Positions 33,116-44,649 of a DNA stretch of 64,000 nt are shown here, piece by piece. The position numbers were made by a program, and so were the translations under genes. The stretch is from Tipula vernalis. Its lineage: Eukaryota; Arthropoda; Insecta; Diptera; Tipulidae. How positions within the stretch are numbered: the first letter of the stretch is position 1; every line of letters starts with the position of its first letter. Where the stretch lies: assembly GCA_958295665.1 (NCBI GenBank), contig OY282560.1, positions 256,971,368 to 257,035,367 of the forward strand, in the 5' to 3' direction. The notes under the pieces are model-generated. The model was given only the letters and a program-made list of their open reading frames with translations, was not told the origin of the DNA and did no database searches.

Positions 33116-34420
33116 ATGAGCGATGAAGTAGAATTTATTTATAATACGCAACAACGAATAAGTGGTAATTTAGATTTCGCATTTTTTGAACGATTGTCAG
33201 CGGCCTTAGCCAGTAATATAGAGCGTGGAAGAGCTGCTGAAGAGCGCGGAGGAATCGATCCATTCGCTGACGAAAACGATGATAATGATACAGATTATGT
33301 GCCAAACCAAGACGATGCTTCTGATATTGGGAACAAAATGGTCATCGAACCAAATGAAACATTTACTAGTGACGAAGCTCAATAGCAGAGTACTGCTGAA
33401 GATTGTTTGTATGGTAAAGATAGTACAAAATGGAATAAAAAGGAACCAAATGCTGCTATTCGTCTGCGTCAACACAATATTATACGTTTTCGAGCTGGAC
33501 CCAAGGAACAAAATTCTATTCCAGTTGAAGTATTCAAGAAATTGTTCACATAAAATATTGTGCTCATTATCATACCGAAACGAACCGTTATGAAAATGAA
33601 TCAGTTCAAAAATGGAATATGGCTAATCCAGATAAAAAACAAAAAGTTTGGAAGGATGTGACCGAAAGTAAATTGGATGTATTTATTACAATAGTTTTGG
33701 CTGGTGGTGTTCACATAATAATATGCAAAAGTCAGATGTTTTGTGACGTACAGGTGGCCTACCCATATTCAGAGCAACAATGTCTCATCAACAATTCCGT
33801 GCATTAACACGATTTATGCGGTTTGATGATGGGCGAACATGTCCTTATCGTTTGCGAAGTGAGAAAGCCGCACCAATTCGTGACATATGGAATTATTTTA
33901 AAGAAAACCTAGCCAAGAACTATAGCCCGCATGCAAATATAACAATTGATGAACAGCTATTTCCATACCCTGGCAAAACTAGATTGACTCAATATATACC
34001 AGCGAAACCAGCGAAATATGGAATGAAAATTTGGTGATCGAGAAGAAGGAGCTGAACGTGAAGTGAATCAAGGCGAAAAAGTTATGTTACAACTAGCAAA
34101 AACGTACAAACACAGCGGCAGTACTATTATCACTGACAATTTCTTCACCAGAATGGAAGGAGCTAAGCGACTGGCCAAACTTAGTCTACCATTCGTTGGC
34201 ACCATTCGATCCAATAAAAGATGTATCCCTGATGAAATTAGAAAGCATCCCTGTCGCCCTATTCTTTCATCTTGTTTTGAATTACACGATAATTTGGTTT
34301 CAATTTGCAGCTACGTGCCAAAAAAGAATAAATGTAAACGACCAACAAAAAGGAGGTATGAATGTGACTATCCGAACATTTGCCTAACGGAGGGTTTAAT
34401 ATATTATAGGCACGTTTAAA
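33116..34420 (+). pseudogene. Second piggyBac transposase, broken
   Basis: The start MSDEVEFIYNTQQRISGNLD at 33116 fits the acidic N-terminus of this family. Successive frames give PNAAIRLRQHNIIRF, KLDVFITIVLAGGVH, HQQFRALTRFMRFDDGRTC, then NITIDEQLFPYPGKTRLTQY with the first catalytic Asp (near 33950) and STIITDNFFT with the second (near 34135). A stop at 33382-33384 and frame breaks near 33550, 33790 and 34036 disrupt it. The third catalytic region and the cysteine-rich tail are missing, and the text ends in YECDYPNICLTEGL near 34420. It differs in sequence from the piggyBac at 15832-18198. Confidence 0.82.
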
Positions 34421-34920
34421 TAGTATACATAATAACATCATCAAACGTCGATTTAATTTTTGTGCAATTTTCTTATTGACCTCATTGTTGATTGCAACAT
34501 CAAGCCGTTCTTGCAATCTTAACGATAAAGATTTCCCTTCGCGCGTATGGGGCTTGACTATCAACATCAGTTTTTGATGTTGAGTAGGAAGCTTCAACTA
34601 GAGCTGGGATTGAAGAAAGCTCTTGTATAAGATGGGCAGTTATATTAACTATTTCGTTTTTAGTTAGTCGATTAAAGTTGATGCCCGAGTTAAAAATGTT
34701 TTGAACTTGCTTACCTTTGCACACATATTGCAAAAGATAAGATAAATTCGTCTTTCTATGATTCTCGGGACCAAAGAGGTTTTCATTCGGTCAGCTAATG
34801 GTCTTTCTCGCAAATGTTGAAGCATGAATGCCAGGGTAGCCTCAGCTGACAGAAGAGTGGCATCCCTTCGACACAACGCTTGTACAGCCGGTTTGATAAG
34901 TAAAATCGTAGCAACCATTG
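34400..34920 (-). pseudogene. hAT transposase C-terminal relic
   Basis: On the minus strand, frames at 34664-34918 contain PAVQALCRRDATLLSAEATL, matching the hAT motif LxRxDATLLTAE. Frames at 34259-34733 follow with RLDVAINNEVNKKIAQKLNR and related helical text. The reading frame changes at least twice. The dimerisation region and the N-terminal BED finger are not visible. It lies between the nested piggyBac and the right hAT end. Confidence 0.65.
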
Positions 34921-35494
34921 ATTTTATACTCTGGAACTACATTTCGATAAAGCTGATAGTTGATTTGACTTTGATCAGAGCTTTTAAGATGTAATTTCTT
35001 AATTTATAAAAGCGCTACAGCATAAAAAGTAACCTATTTCTTCAAATTTTGTATCTAAGATAGTGAAATCGTCGAAGCAGCTATACAATCTTTCTAATTT
35101 TGTTTATTAATGGAGCCAAATTGTTGGATCGTCGTTTGTGTTATTTTTTATTAAGTTTTGTTTTTTGTCGAGTGAAACATCAATCATACCAATCATTCGG
35201 TTAAATTGTTCCAGCGCTCACAAAATAAAAATTGATATATTGCGTTACTGTTGCTTAATTTTGAATTGTTTATAAATTTTCCAACGCTTATAAAAAATTT
35301 GACTATATACAATTTCTATAAGAATTCTTTTTGTCATTATCAACAGGACATTGGAATGTATTGGGCGAATAATCAATAAAAATTCAAATACCGAAATACC
35401 GGTATTGATCTCTCAATATCCGTAATGATAAAAATGGTCAGTCTACCGGTATTTCGGTTTCCGGTATACCGGTATTGGATGCCCTAGTCGCAAA

Positions 35495-35936
35495 TATATT
35501 TTAAATTTAAAAAAAAATTTAAATTTGGAAATATGTTCCGTCCCAAGTTTCCAAGTATTTTACAATACACCTTTTGAACCAACAATATATTGTATAATAT
35601 CTTTTCTAAGGGTTACAAACCATGATTTACAAGCAAGTGTACATACATAGATTATGCTAATTGATGAATAGATCATTATTAAAGTAAAATCTACCTAAAA
35701 ATTGAAAATGAAATTCACAACGCTGTAACCTTAACACCTCTTTTGAAATCATTAAAATTTTCAATAATCGTGGACCAAGAAATGCTTGTACTTACCTTAT
35801 ATTTTACATGTTAATTTTGAATTTTTAGCCACTGAACGACAACTTAATGCTGAAAATCTTACGTTCGCCAAACCAAAGTCAAAAATATGAATCATCTCTG
35901 AGTTTTTTGTCGTTTAGGATAAGGTTAATGAATATA
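35495..35936. other. Intergenic DNA, no gene seen
   Basis: AT-rich sequence between the hAT element and the third mariner. No frame, repeat or site can be supported. Confidence 0.4.
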
Positions 35937-36817
35937 CTATCTGATCAATTAAACCGCGCTCGTAAATCGAATCGGTACATTTTTTTTTCTAGGTTAGTAC
36001 AATCTTCTTTGACATTCGTGTGACGTTTGAGCAGAATATGTCCATTAGTATGAGTTTGGCAGTCATTTGTTTACAATGCGAAGAGTTTGTCTGGCAATTT
36101 TTACTATGGAAAAAAATTGAACAACGAGTTTGTTTGAAATTTTCTGTTTTCAATGGAATTACGGCTACGAAATCATTGAAAATGTTGCAGAATTGTTTTG
36201 TGGAGCCTACTATATCGAGAACGCAAGTATTTGAGTGGCATAAAGCATTCAGTGAGGGTCGTGAGACCGTAGAAAACTTGCCTCATGCGAGTCGTCCATC
36301 GACCTCTGTTAACGACGATAACATCGAAAAAGTGAAGAAAATTGTGCTGGAAAATCATAGTGTTGGCGTTAGAGACACAACACATTTTGGTTGATGTTTT
36401 AGGTATGAAACGCGTCGCCGCTCGACTAGTGCCGAAAGGCCTGAAATTTTTGCAAAAAGAACGTCGAGTAGAGATAATGTGCCGTCAAATTCCTGCCTGA
36501 TTGTGACTGAATTTTTGGCCAAACACGAAACAAAAGTAATCGCTCAGCCCCCTTACTCGCCAGATTTCGCTCCCTGTGACTTTTCCCTGTTTCCGAAACT
36601 CAAATATCCGCTCCGGGAAACGCGCCATGAGCCGATTGAAGCCATAAAAAGAATTTCGCTGAAGGAGCTAAAGGTCATCCCGGCCGAGGTCTATGGAATG
36701 CCGTTGGCATGCTTTTATTGATTGAAAAGGAGCCTATTTTGAAGGCTATAATAAAGATTTATAATACATAAAAATGTTGTTCTTTTTACCAGTCCGGGTG
36801 AAATTTGATCAGATAGC
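35937..36817 (+). mobile_element. Third mariner element, internally deleted
   Basis: Inverted ends CTATCTGATCAA (from 35937) and TTGATCAGATAG (to 36816) are flanked by TA at 35935-35936 and 36818-36819. The element is about 880 bp, shorter than a complete mariner, and carries a transposase with its core removed. Confidence 0.8.
36080..36770 (+). pseudogene. Mariner transposase with deleted core
   Basis: The N-terminal HTH region is readable at 36100-36390 (VCLKFSVFNGITATKSLKML, SRTQVFEWHKAFSEGRE, ASRPSTSVNDDNIEKVKKIV). After a frame break it continues with LGMKRVAARLVPKGLKFLQK near 36400-36470. It then jumps to PSNSCLIVTEFLAKHETKVI and PPYSPDFAPCDFSLFPKLK at 36480-36610, the block holding the last catalytic Asp. 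The expected region with the first Asp (GDETW type) is missing, so the deletion removed most of the catalytic core. The open frames 36020-36394 and 36479-36721 are its remains. Confidence 0.85.
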
Positions 36818-36819
36818 TA

Positions 36820-37360
36820 GTTGTATAACTATTTATTCATCACTGTTTAAACAACGTATATTTTCATTTTTCATGTACTCGTATACAAGCATAATACTAT
36901 AATTTTCGTATTTGTAAGGTGATCATTTGGAATCGACCTTCATACTTATTAGTAGTGTTTTGCGGTTGTTTGATGAGTAACGTCGCTGTAAAATTCTTCC
37001 GCAATGTTAAGACTTGAATAGTCGAAATTTACAAACCCAACATTGCCTACCATCAACCAATGATAAATTGAATTTGGTAGAGCCAATCATATTTTCATCT
37101 TACTAACTTTCAAATCTTTCAACATATGAGTACATTAAAAAATGCTTTTTTTTTTTTAATTTTATTGATATTATCAATAAACAACTTTTCATAAATGTGT
37201 TTTAATGTCTATGTACATGTATATTGCATTATAACAGATGCAATTTTTTAATATATAACGTGTGATTTTTTACACTAATAATAATTATAACACGACAATT
37301 ACATCAATTCACTAATTATTACATTTTTACTAATTTTCGGTTTTAATTTTCTAATTTCAG
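36820..37360. other. Upstream region of the host gene
   Basis: No coding sequence. It ends in tttctaatttcag directly before the ATG at 37361, a strong splice acceptor with a pyrimidine tract. The secreted-protein gene therefore very likely has at least one untranslated exon further upstream, whose position I cannot set. Confidence 0.55.
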
Positions 37361-40300
37361 ATGAAGGTGTTCCCTACACTATGCGCCATTATTCAGATAT
37401 ATTTTACATTTACAAGTACAGTTGATGTTTCGTATGGTCAGCAGGCACCAACAATATCTAAATTACGAAATATATATTTGTCAAATTTAAATACAACAAA
37501 TGTTACCGATGTTAAAATGTGAGTATAATTATTTAATTAGAGTATATATAAAATCATTGTAGCAAAGAAAGATTAGAGTAAAGTGCTAATGAATGATGTA
37601 AAATATGTATTTTGGCATTTGGAGCGTAAACAAAATACCCCAAAAATGATTCATAAGCTTTAAAAATAATTTCAACATTCTTTCTAATGTCGTTTAGAAT
37701 CTTGAGCAAATGGAGATATCTCTTAATAGTAATTTAATGCAATTTTTTTGTTTTTTTTCCAGTACACCAAACTCTAGAACAATACAACGGTTGATGGGTG
37801 GCCACATTCAACATCACCAAGATTTTAATATTGTGCAACAGCAAGGAAACTTAGGAGAAAATGATAAAAAAAATAGAAAATCAAAAATATATTTCCGCAG
37901 AAAACCGTCGTTAACGCCACCAACGTCCACAAACGTTTACCCAAATATATTTTATGCTAATCGGGATTTATTAGATGATGCAGTTTTTTTAAATGACCAT
38001 AAAATTGATAGTGTAAACAATGAATTGACAAGTGCCAGTGCTGGTGCTGGCCCTGAGTTATCGACTACACAAACTAATAATAGCACTAAGGAAAGTCATA
38101 AAAAAACCCTATCCGATCAAATAGCGGAAGGAAAATATGCATTAATACAACAGGAGTTATTTAAGAAGCCACCAAAACGACCTGGTGTAATTAGCTACGC
38201 TAAAAATCCAGAAGTGCCTAAAGATACACAAGATAATTATGGTGGCCTAGAACAAGAAGATATTTGGTTGGCAGAAGACCATCTTTTAGTGTTGAAAGGT
38301 GGTGGGTTGAACAAAAAAGATTTTGAAGAACCGTGGACTCCCATCGACGATTACCAGGCGCCCCGGAGACAAGTTAAAATTCCAGACAATCCCAAAGTAC
38401 CGCCACCCTTTCCTGTCCAACTTGGAGACAACGAGCCGATACAATTTATCGGAAATAATCAATTCCCGAGCTTCAATCCGTTCCAAAATGACGAAATATA
38501 TTTTGGTGAGACGGAAAAAAATATATCCTTCGATTCAAATAAGACGTACTTACCTCCCAGGAACAGACCGTTCGAAAATATTACAACAAATAACGGCTAC
38601 CCATACCCGGCACCCATTCCACCTTGGTTATTCAACAACAACCAAGCGTTCCAAAATCCGTTCGTAAACAATTCCGATATTCCGCCAAATTTTTTCCCAC
38701 CCCCATTTCCACCCGGTGTACCTTTAGATGAACGTAACATCACTGAACCCTTTGATGAAGACGATCCACGATTATATTATCCACCGCCTTACAGTTTTGA
38801 ATATAAAAGCAACTACACAAACCCGGTGCCACCAGGTCCACTAGTTCCCGGAATTGTGCTTCCACCTCCTCCAAATTTCTTCGGACGCGTTTCGAATAAA
38901 AAAGTTAAACCACCAACTCCAACAAGTAAATTAGTATCCGCCATAACAGAAATATATTCACAACAACTTAAGCCTGTAACAAATGAGCCAAAATATATTC
39001 CGCCAACCGTAACGCCGCGGATTCCAACAAGAATGCAAACAACTACAACCAAAAGTAGTATCAAGTATAAAAATAACAATTTACCACAGCGTGTTGACGC
39101 TCCACGGATAACAACAACAACGTTACGACCTGTAATCGATCAAAATCAAGTTCCTGAATTAGTGAATTTTGTTCCTAAAATAGCAACGAAAAATCATGTT
39201 CTAAATTCAAATAAAGGAAATCCAATTTACTATGAATATTTTGATGCACGACAAAATCCAACTCAACCTACGCCAGTCGACAACACTAATCAATTGCATA
39301 ATAATCAACAGACCGAATACATATTGAACAATGTAACTCCGAATTATAAACAAGAAAAGAAAGTTCAACGCCCGCAAAATGCATATTTACCGGTGAAACA
39401 ATATGAAAATGATTATTATTATGTTACACCTAAACCTGAAATTATACCTAATGGACAGTCAAATAGTTATAAGACGACAAGAGTGAATATAGTACCTTCA
39501 GTAACACTTAGGCCCACCGTATCACCATTTGATCAAGAAATTGAAAGTATACAGAAAACCATCCAATATTACCATAAAAATAATAACAATAATCAGCAGT
39601 ATTCAACACAACCACCTAGAACGCCTAAAGCCAAAACTGTTTACGATTATTCTTATAATCCAAATAAAGAATCAACGCGGCTGCCGACAGTGCCAAACAC
39701 AGAAATTGAATATGACTCATCGCCGTTTAAACCGATATTACCATTTAGTCCCCCATATGACAATATCAATGGTTTTAAAGGAATACCATATCAGTCACCA
39801 CCAGCTACAGAACCGTCAATTAATCCGTATACATTTGTACCATCGATCCAATACGATACGACACCAAGATATGTTCAATCACATTTCCGTCAGAAAACAT
39901 TGAAAGCAGATCAAATTCGACCACAAAATGGTTACAGCACGTTGCCACCTCTAAACTACAAACAATATACCAATTATGACGATGGACTTCCCAAATACCA
40001 ATATTCAGCGCCAGACGGTTTAGATGTAACAGAAAATTATCCTACAACAACTTTTAGAAATCCTTGGGTTACTATTGAAAAGCTTACAGTTCGTGAATTA
40101 CCTCAATATCCGATAGAAACCTCTACGATTCATGACACACGAACCCAAAGACCTCGTGTCCGTTATAATAATGGCAACCAAAATTATAATTATAATAGCA
40201 GACCAAATAATGATTTTTATGCGTACAACACAAATTCAGAATTTAACCAGCAAGTTAATTCTCTTCGAACACAAATTTATAAACAAAATTACTCGCAGCG

Positions 40301-40706
40301 TTTACAGCCGCAGTATCACCAACCACAAATAAGTCTAATTAATGATACATATGTTAATTATCAACAACCTCGACCGAAGATAAACCCATACAGTGAATAC
40401 ATTCAACCAACAGCCCAAGATCAATATTCATTCAACCAAAATTTCGCAAATTCTCAAGTTCAACAACAACAACAACAATCGCAAGCATATCAGCCACCAA
40501 ATTTACATAAAGACACAGCTGTAAATTATAAATATCCCTTACCGCCAATAAATAAGAATGCTGAATATATAACACCACGGGAATTTCGTAATAAGTACAA
40601 AGATAACCAACAAAACCCAATTATTGAATATCGATTAGGTAATGACCAGTCACAAGTTTATTTTATAACACCGCGAGAAATGAAATACAGTAGCAATAAA
40701 AAATAA
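37361..40706 (+). CDS. Secreted, cysteine-free Pro/Asn/Gln/Tyr-rich protein
   Basis: This is the one clear host gene. Exon 1 (37361-37518) begins MKVFPTLCAIIQIYFTFTST, a signal peptide. A GT-AG intron (37519-37762, GTGAGT...TTTTCCAG) joins in phase to exon 2 (37763-40706), giving about 1,033 residues. I chose this start because the exon-2 frame alone would begin inside intron sequence. The mature chain appears to lack cysteine. It has an ordered-looking block near residues 180-230 (LEQEDIWLAEDHLLVLKGGG, DDYQAPRRQVKIPDNPKVPP). A long low-complexity region rich in P, N, Q, T and Y follows, with recurrent YxTP motifs and an end repeat (YITPREFRNKYK, YFITPREMKY). Many NxS/T sites are present. An extracellular-matrix or cuticle-associated role is plausible but not shown. 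I do not recognise a named family. Confidence 0.85.
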
Positions 40707-40988
40707 TCACTCAATTGCATGCATGTGTGTACACTTACTTATATTGTATTAGAATATTTATAGTTAATATTTATTTTATTGTGTAATTTTAGTAAAACTT
40801 TTATTTTATATAAAAGCAATTGAATCGAATTAATATATTTAAATATTGTTATCATAAGTACATAGATCCAAATATATAAACAAATATATATAACCCGCAA
40901 CATTAAACTTTTAAATCGAACGATCTTGAATGATACGTTTTTTATTCAAATTAGTAAATACTAGACAAACTTCAATTTTTGGACTTTG

Positions 40989-40994
40989 AATAAA
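40989..40994 (+). terminator. Candidate poly(A) signal of the host gene
   Basis: AATAAA occurs 283 bp after the stop codon of the secreted-protein gene and is the first canonical hexamer I see. Variant signals closer to the stop (attaat, atataa) are possible. Confidence 0.4.
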
Positions 40995-42780
40995 ATGTTC
41001 CTTAACATTGCCATACAAAGTAACAGCAATTGGTAACCATTTGTTTTAATACCAATGAAATGCAGAGCTGACATGCTCTAACATTATATCTGAAAACGAG
41101 ATTTTATTACATAGAAGAATACAAATTCATTTGACCATTTGAGGGTTTTCTAAATAACAAAAAAAAAAATTATCGATAGTTTATCGAATTTTGAGAATTT
41201 CGATGTTTCAAAGTTTCAGCCTCTAGGTTGAGTTTTTCAAAAATTAAGAAGTCTGTTGGTACATGCGAATTTACGTCGGATCCGATTATCAAACAATATT
41301 TGATTTGTCTCAGACAAATAACATCCACGGATAATCCAGCTAAGTAGCCTGACAAATTGCATTTCTGGAATCGTAGCTTTTCATAAAAGATGTCAAGATG
41401 GTTGTGACCTTTATAAGTCTTATTATGCCATCATTTTTGCCGTCTTCACACATTCCGGCTAATGGAGGCATAATAAAAAATAACCATTATTAGTGGGAGA
41501 AGGGTGTATTTAAAACTCCATCGCTGCGTCTTCCAAGTTCATTATTATCCCCGATTTTGAAGCGATAAAATGCTTCTTATGTTAATTTAGTTAAATCAAA
41601 ATACTCCGTTTAAAAAAATATTTTGTCGTGGATATGAATAGAAATTTATAAAATTCGAACAAATCAAAAAAAAAATTAATTAATTCGAATTCGAAATTTT
41701 AATAGTTTTTGGAAGGTTCCAAATGAAATTTGTTTTTTAAATATTTCAATTTGTAATAAACCGGATCATACTAGAAATGGTAACCATCAAAATTTCTTTT
41801 AAAAGATTCAAAATTACCCAAATTTGAAAAGTATATCACAATTTTGGTAATCCAAAGTTAAACAACAAATTTAAAATTGTAAATAGGTCGTAAGTTTAAA
41901 TACACCACACCACATCCAAGATGTTTACAATTCGAAGATAAGTATTAGGCGTAAAATTTAATAAAACAATATGTAAATCAATCGAAAATTGCACTAAATT
42001 GATAACTAATCGAATACCAACCGCAATACATAATATTATGTACTCGTACAGCCATTAATAAACCAGGGCAATATGTTTTGTTATAAAATTTATTTATTTA
42101 TTATTAAAACCATAATTTTAATTATTTAATTCTAAAAATACGATTTATGCATTCAAAAATAAATATGTCGTTTGTTATAGTTTATAAGATGGTATGAATC
42201 CGTTTATCGATATCCTTCACTAAACGGGACAATTCATTCATTAATACTCTTGTTATATTAGTAGACTTGAAAATACATGTTGTTAAATGAAATTACTTTA
42301 GAAACCATAAAATTTGAAATTGAACCATTTATTTTATATAATAAAACATAATTTTTTCGGCAATTCAATATCCAAGTAAATTAAAATTTGTAAACTCTCT
42401 TTCTTAAAATATGAGAATAAGAGGAAGAGGACTTATTTGTAATAATGAGGCGCTATTCTACTACAGAATTATTGAAGAAAAGTTAACCGAAATTTAAAAT
42501 ATCCTCCAGTTACAAACAAGTAAATAAGAGATAAATAAAACTGTAAGGGGTAAATAAATAATTTTTCAGTTACCCTGTGATATAATTTTATTTTTATAAA
42601 TACGATTATAATAATTTAAATATTTGTATATAAGCTTTTTATGTATAAGGTGTGATTTATATTTTTTATATATAAAAATATTATTCTTGTAAAATAATTA
42701 TTTAGAAAATTAAATTTTGAAATATATTATTTATAAATATCCGATTAATAAATATTTGTTTTTATTTTTAGTATTTATTA
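40995..42780. other. Intergenic DNA, no gene seen
   Basis: AT-rich sequence without a supported gene. It contains a small inverted repeat ttatcgatagtttatcgaa near 41171. Open frames on the minus strand near 41170-41355 have no family signature. Confidence 0.4.
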
Positions 42781-42782
42781 AT

Positions 42783-42963
42783 TTATTTGATATTTATTTG
42801 TGATTGGAATGGAAGTGATTTATTTTCACCGCTGAAGCGCTTTGCGCTCATACAAATTAAACCATATTCCTGAATCTCCAGAATTATATATAGTAAACCC
42901 AACAGAGATGCAACATCTCCAACAGTTGAGCTGCCTATACGTTTGCCGGTGAAATCGACCGCT
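42783..42963 (-). CDS. Candidate terminal exon of an unknown host gene
   Basis: On the minus strand, ttgatttattactttgttag ends at about 42964 as a splice acceptor. An open frame follows without stops to TAA at 42783-42785, reading VDFTGKRIGSSTVGDVASLL and ending QSQINIK. A poly(A) signal, AATAAA (inside attaataaata), follows within 15 bp of the stop. GC content is well above the neighbouring DNA. The next exon upstream would lie at higher coordinates, where the nested transposons begin. The protein family is not recognised. It could also be a chance frame or a captured fragment. Confidence 0.4.
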
Positions 42964-43687
42964 AACAAAGTAATAAATCAACGCAATTTTAAAATAACAT
43001 ACAAAATTATCAAATAACCTCAGCCGCGTTTTTTTATTAGCTCCGGATAGCTGGTATCCGGAGCAGCTAATTTTCTGTGATAAAACTAATGTTTGACAAG
43101 TTATTTATGCATATAGTTAATTTATTTAAAACTAATCTATAATTTTTAATTCAACTTTTTAACTAAAAATCTATAAAAAAATATTTAGCTCTACCTATTT
43201 ATCTGGAGCTGCTATCCGGAGCTGCTATCGGGAGCAAAGGGAAATTTGATATTTTTTGTTTTTGTACAACCCTAGAAATTGAGCCAAACTTCATTTTGGT
43301 TTAAAAATGATGTATGTCAAATTAAAATGTCATATCGACGTGAAAAGTTTTCTGAATAATAAATACGTATTTAAATAAATATGTACGTATTTAAAATTTA
43401 TTTGTGTATAATATTTTTTGTGATGAAAATTAAACATCTGGATTGTCTTCATTTTCTTCCACAGCTTCTATTAATTACTGAAATAAAATATGATTTATAC
43501 ATACTTGATGATTTATACACACATATTAAAATCTACGTTGTACCCACTACATCAAAAACTGACAAAAAAATTTATGGTTTTATATGGTTTTTATTAATTA
43601 TTTAATTTGTCTACGAACGTACGTAAGGGGATTTTAAAACCAATTATTTTGTGTCGTATCTTCCTAATTTTTGATTTTTTATGCCTG

Positions 43688-43937
43688 GGGGCCTATTCTC
43701 GAATTCCACATCCATTTTCCACATGTGGACATCTGTCAAAGTTCACACAAAAACGTTCAAAACTTGTAATTCGTATATAAAACACATGCGGCATTGACAT
43801 TTTCCTATATGGTGAATTTTTCCACATGCTTATACCCATTCGGAAATATTCCCTTAGTACCGAAAAAATTCAATTTTTATGAGTTTTGACAGATGTCCAC
43901 ATGTGGAAAATGGATGTGGAATTCGAGAATAGGCCCC
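43688..43937. mobile_element. 250-bp MITE, copy 1
   Basis: Tips GGGGCCTATTC and GAATAGGCCCC are flanked by CTG (43685-43687 and 43938-43940). Inverted repeats extend about 50 bp and include tttccacatgtggacatctg. The 3-bp C(A/T)G duplication fits a Harbinger-like mobiliser, which is inference. The second copy at 53360-53609 has the same length. Confidence 0.85.
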
Positions 43938-44161
43938 CTGGACATAGACATAGATTTTGTGTAGGACAAAGAAACACAAACAAATTTGTTTTGATTTTGA
44001 TTGTTTTGAAGGACACAGAAACTAAACACTACTTAATGATGTTCGAACTGATTCATTAGCAAAATTAATTATTATTAATACTGGCAACATTTATTAGAAC
44101 ATCCAAAATTATTCCAAGTCGACATTCGTATCAGAAATAATATTTTTTCGAATATTTAAAA

Positions 44162-44167
<6 letters not shown>

Positions 44168-44243
<76 letters not shown>

Positions 44244-44258
44244 CATATATATATATAT
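44168..44258. repeat. (TA)n microsatellite, left part
   Basis: A run of about 45 TA units with one interruption (taacat) at 44241-44246. The run resumes at 51933-51959 on the other side of the errantivirus, so the retroelement inserted into it. Confidence 0.9.
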
Positions 44259-44649
44259 AATTATAAGTTACACGGATAATAAATCGAAACAAAATATATT
44301 TATTTTATTTAACTTTATTATTTTATTGTGTACACTTTGAGTTAGATCTTAAAAACTAAACTTATTTTCTATTTCTTATAATATCTTTCTTATCAAAAGT
44401 GCAATCATGCACTTTTCCTGTTGTTAACCTATTTCTTCTTTTATTATATTTCTTGTTGGTCAGCGATATTTGTTTGATATTTACATGACACCTTTTGTCT
44501 GTAATGATGGAATGTTCTTTATTCATCACTTATGAGCGTGTGACTATTTGTTTAATAGTCACTTGACACCTTTCTTGTGCGATCATGGAATGTTCGTGTT
44601 GATTCTTGTGCGATCATGAAATGTTCGTGTTGATTGTGGGAATGTAACT
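44259..44649 (-). repeat. Errantivirus 3' LTR
   Basis: 391 bp, from aattataagttacacgg to gggaatgtaact on the plus strand. It contains a duplicated segment of about 26 bp near its 5' side (gtgcgatcatgraatgttcg at about 44577 and 44609). The end of env runs into it. Confidence 0.92.

Larger units (their letters stand above)
32315..35486. mobile_element. hAT-superfamily element with nested piggyBac
   Basis: The left tip TAGGGCATCCAAT begins at 32315. The right tip ATTGGATGCCCTA ends at 35486. Flanks are GTCGCAAG (32307-32314) and GTCGCAAA (35487-35494), a target duplication of 8 bp with one difference. Just inside both ends are tracts of ataccggtatttcggtat, as often found in insect hAT elements. 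The interior holds hAT transposase relics on the minus strand and a broken piggyBac transposase on the plus strand. Confidence 0.8.

Noticed and set aside
32790..33126. Frames on both strands upstream of the second piggyBac
   Set aside because: They overlap each other and the likely 5' region of the transposase. No domain is visible.
38286..40620. Frames on both strands within the host gene
   Set aside because: They are out of frame with the long exon, and low-complexity composition makes stop-free shadows likely.
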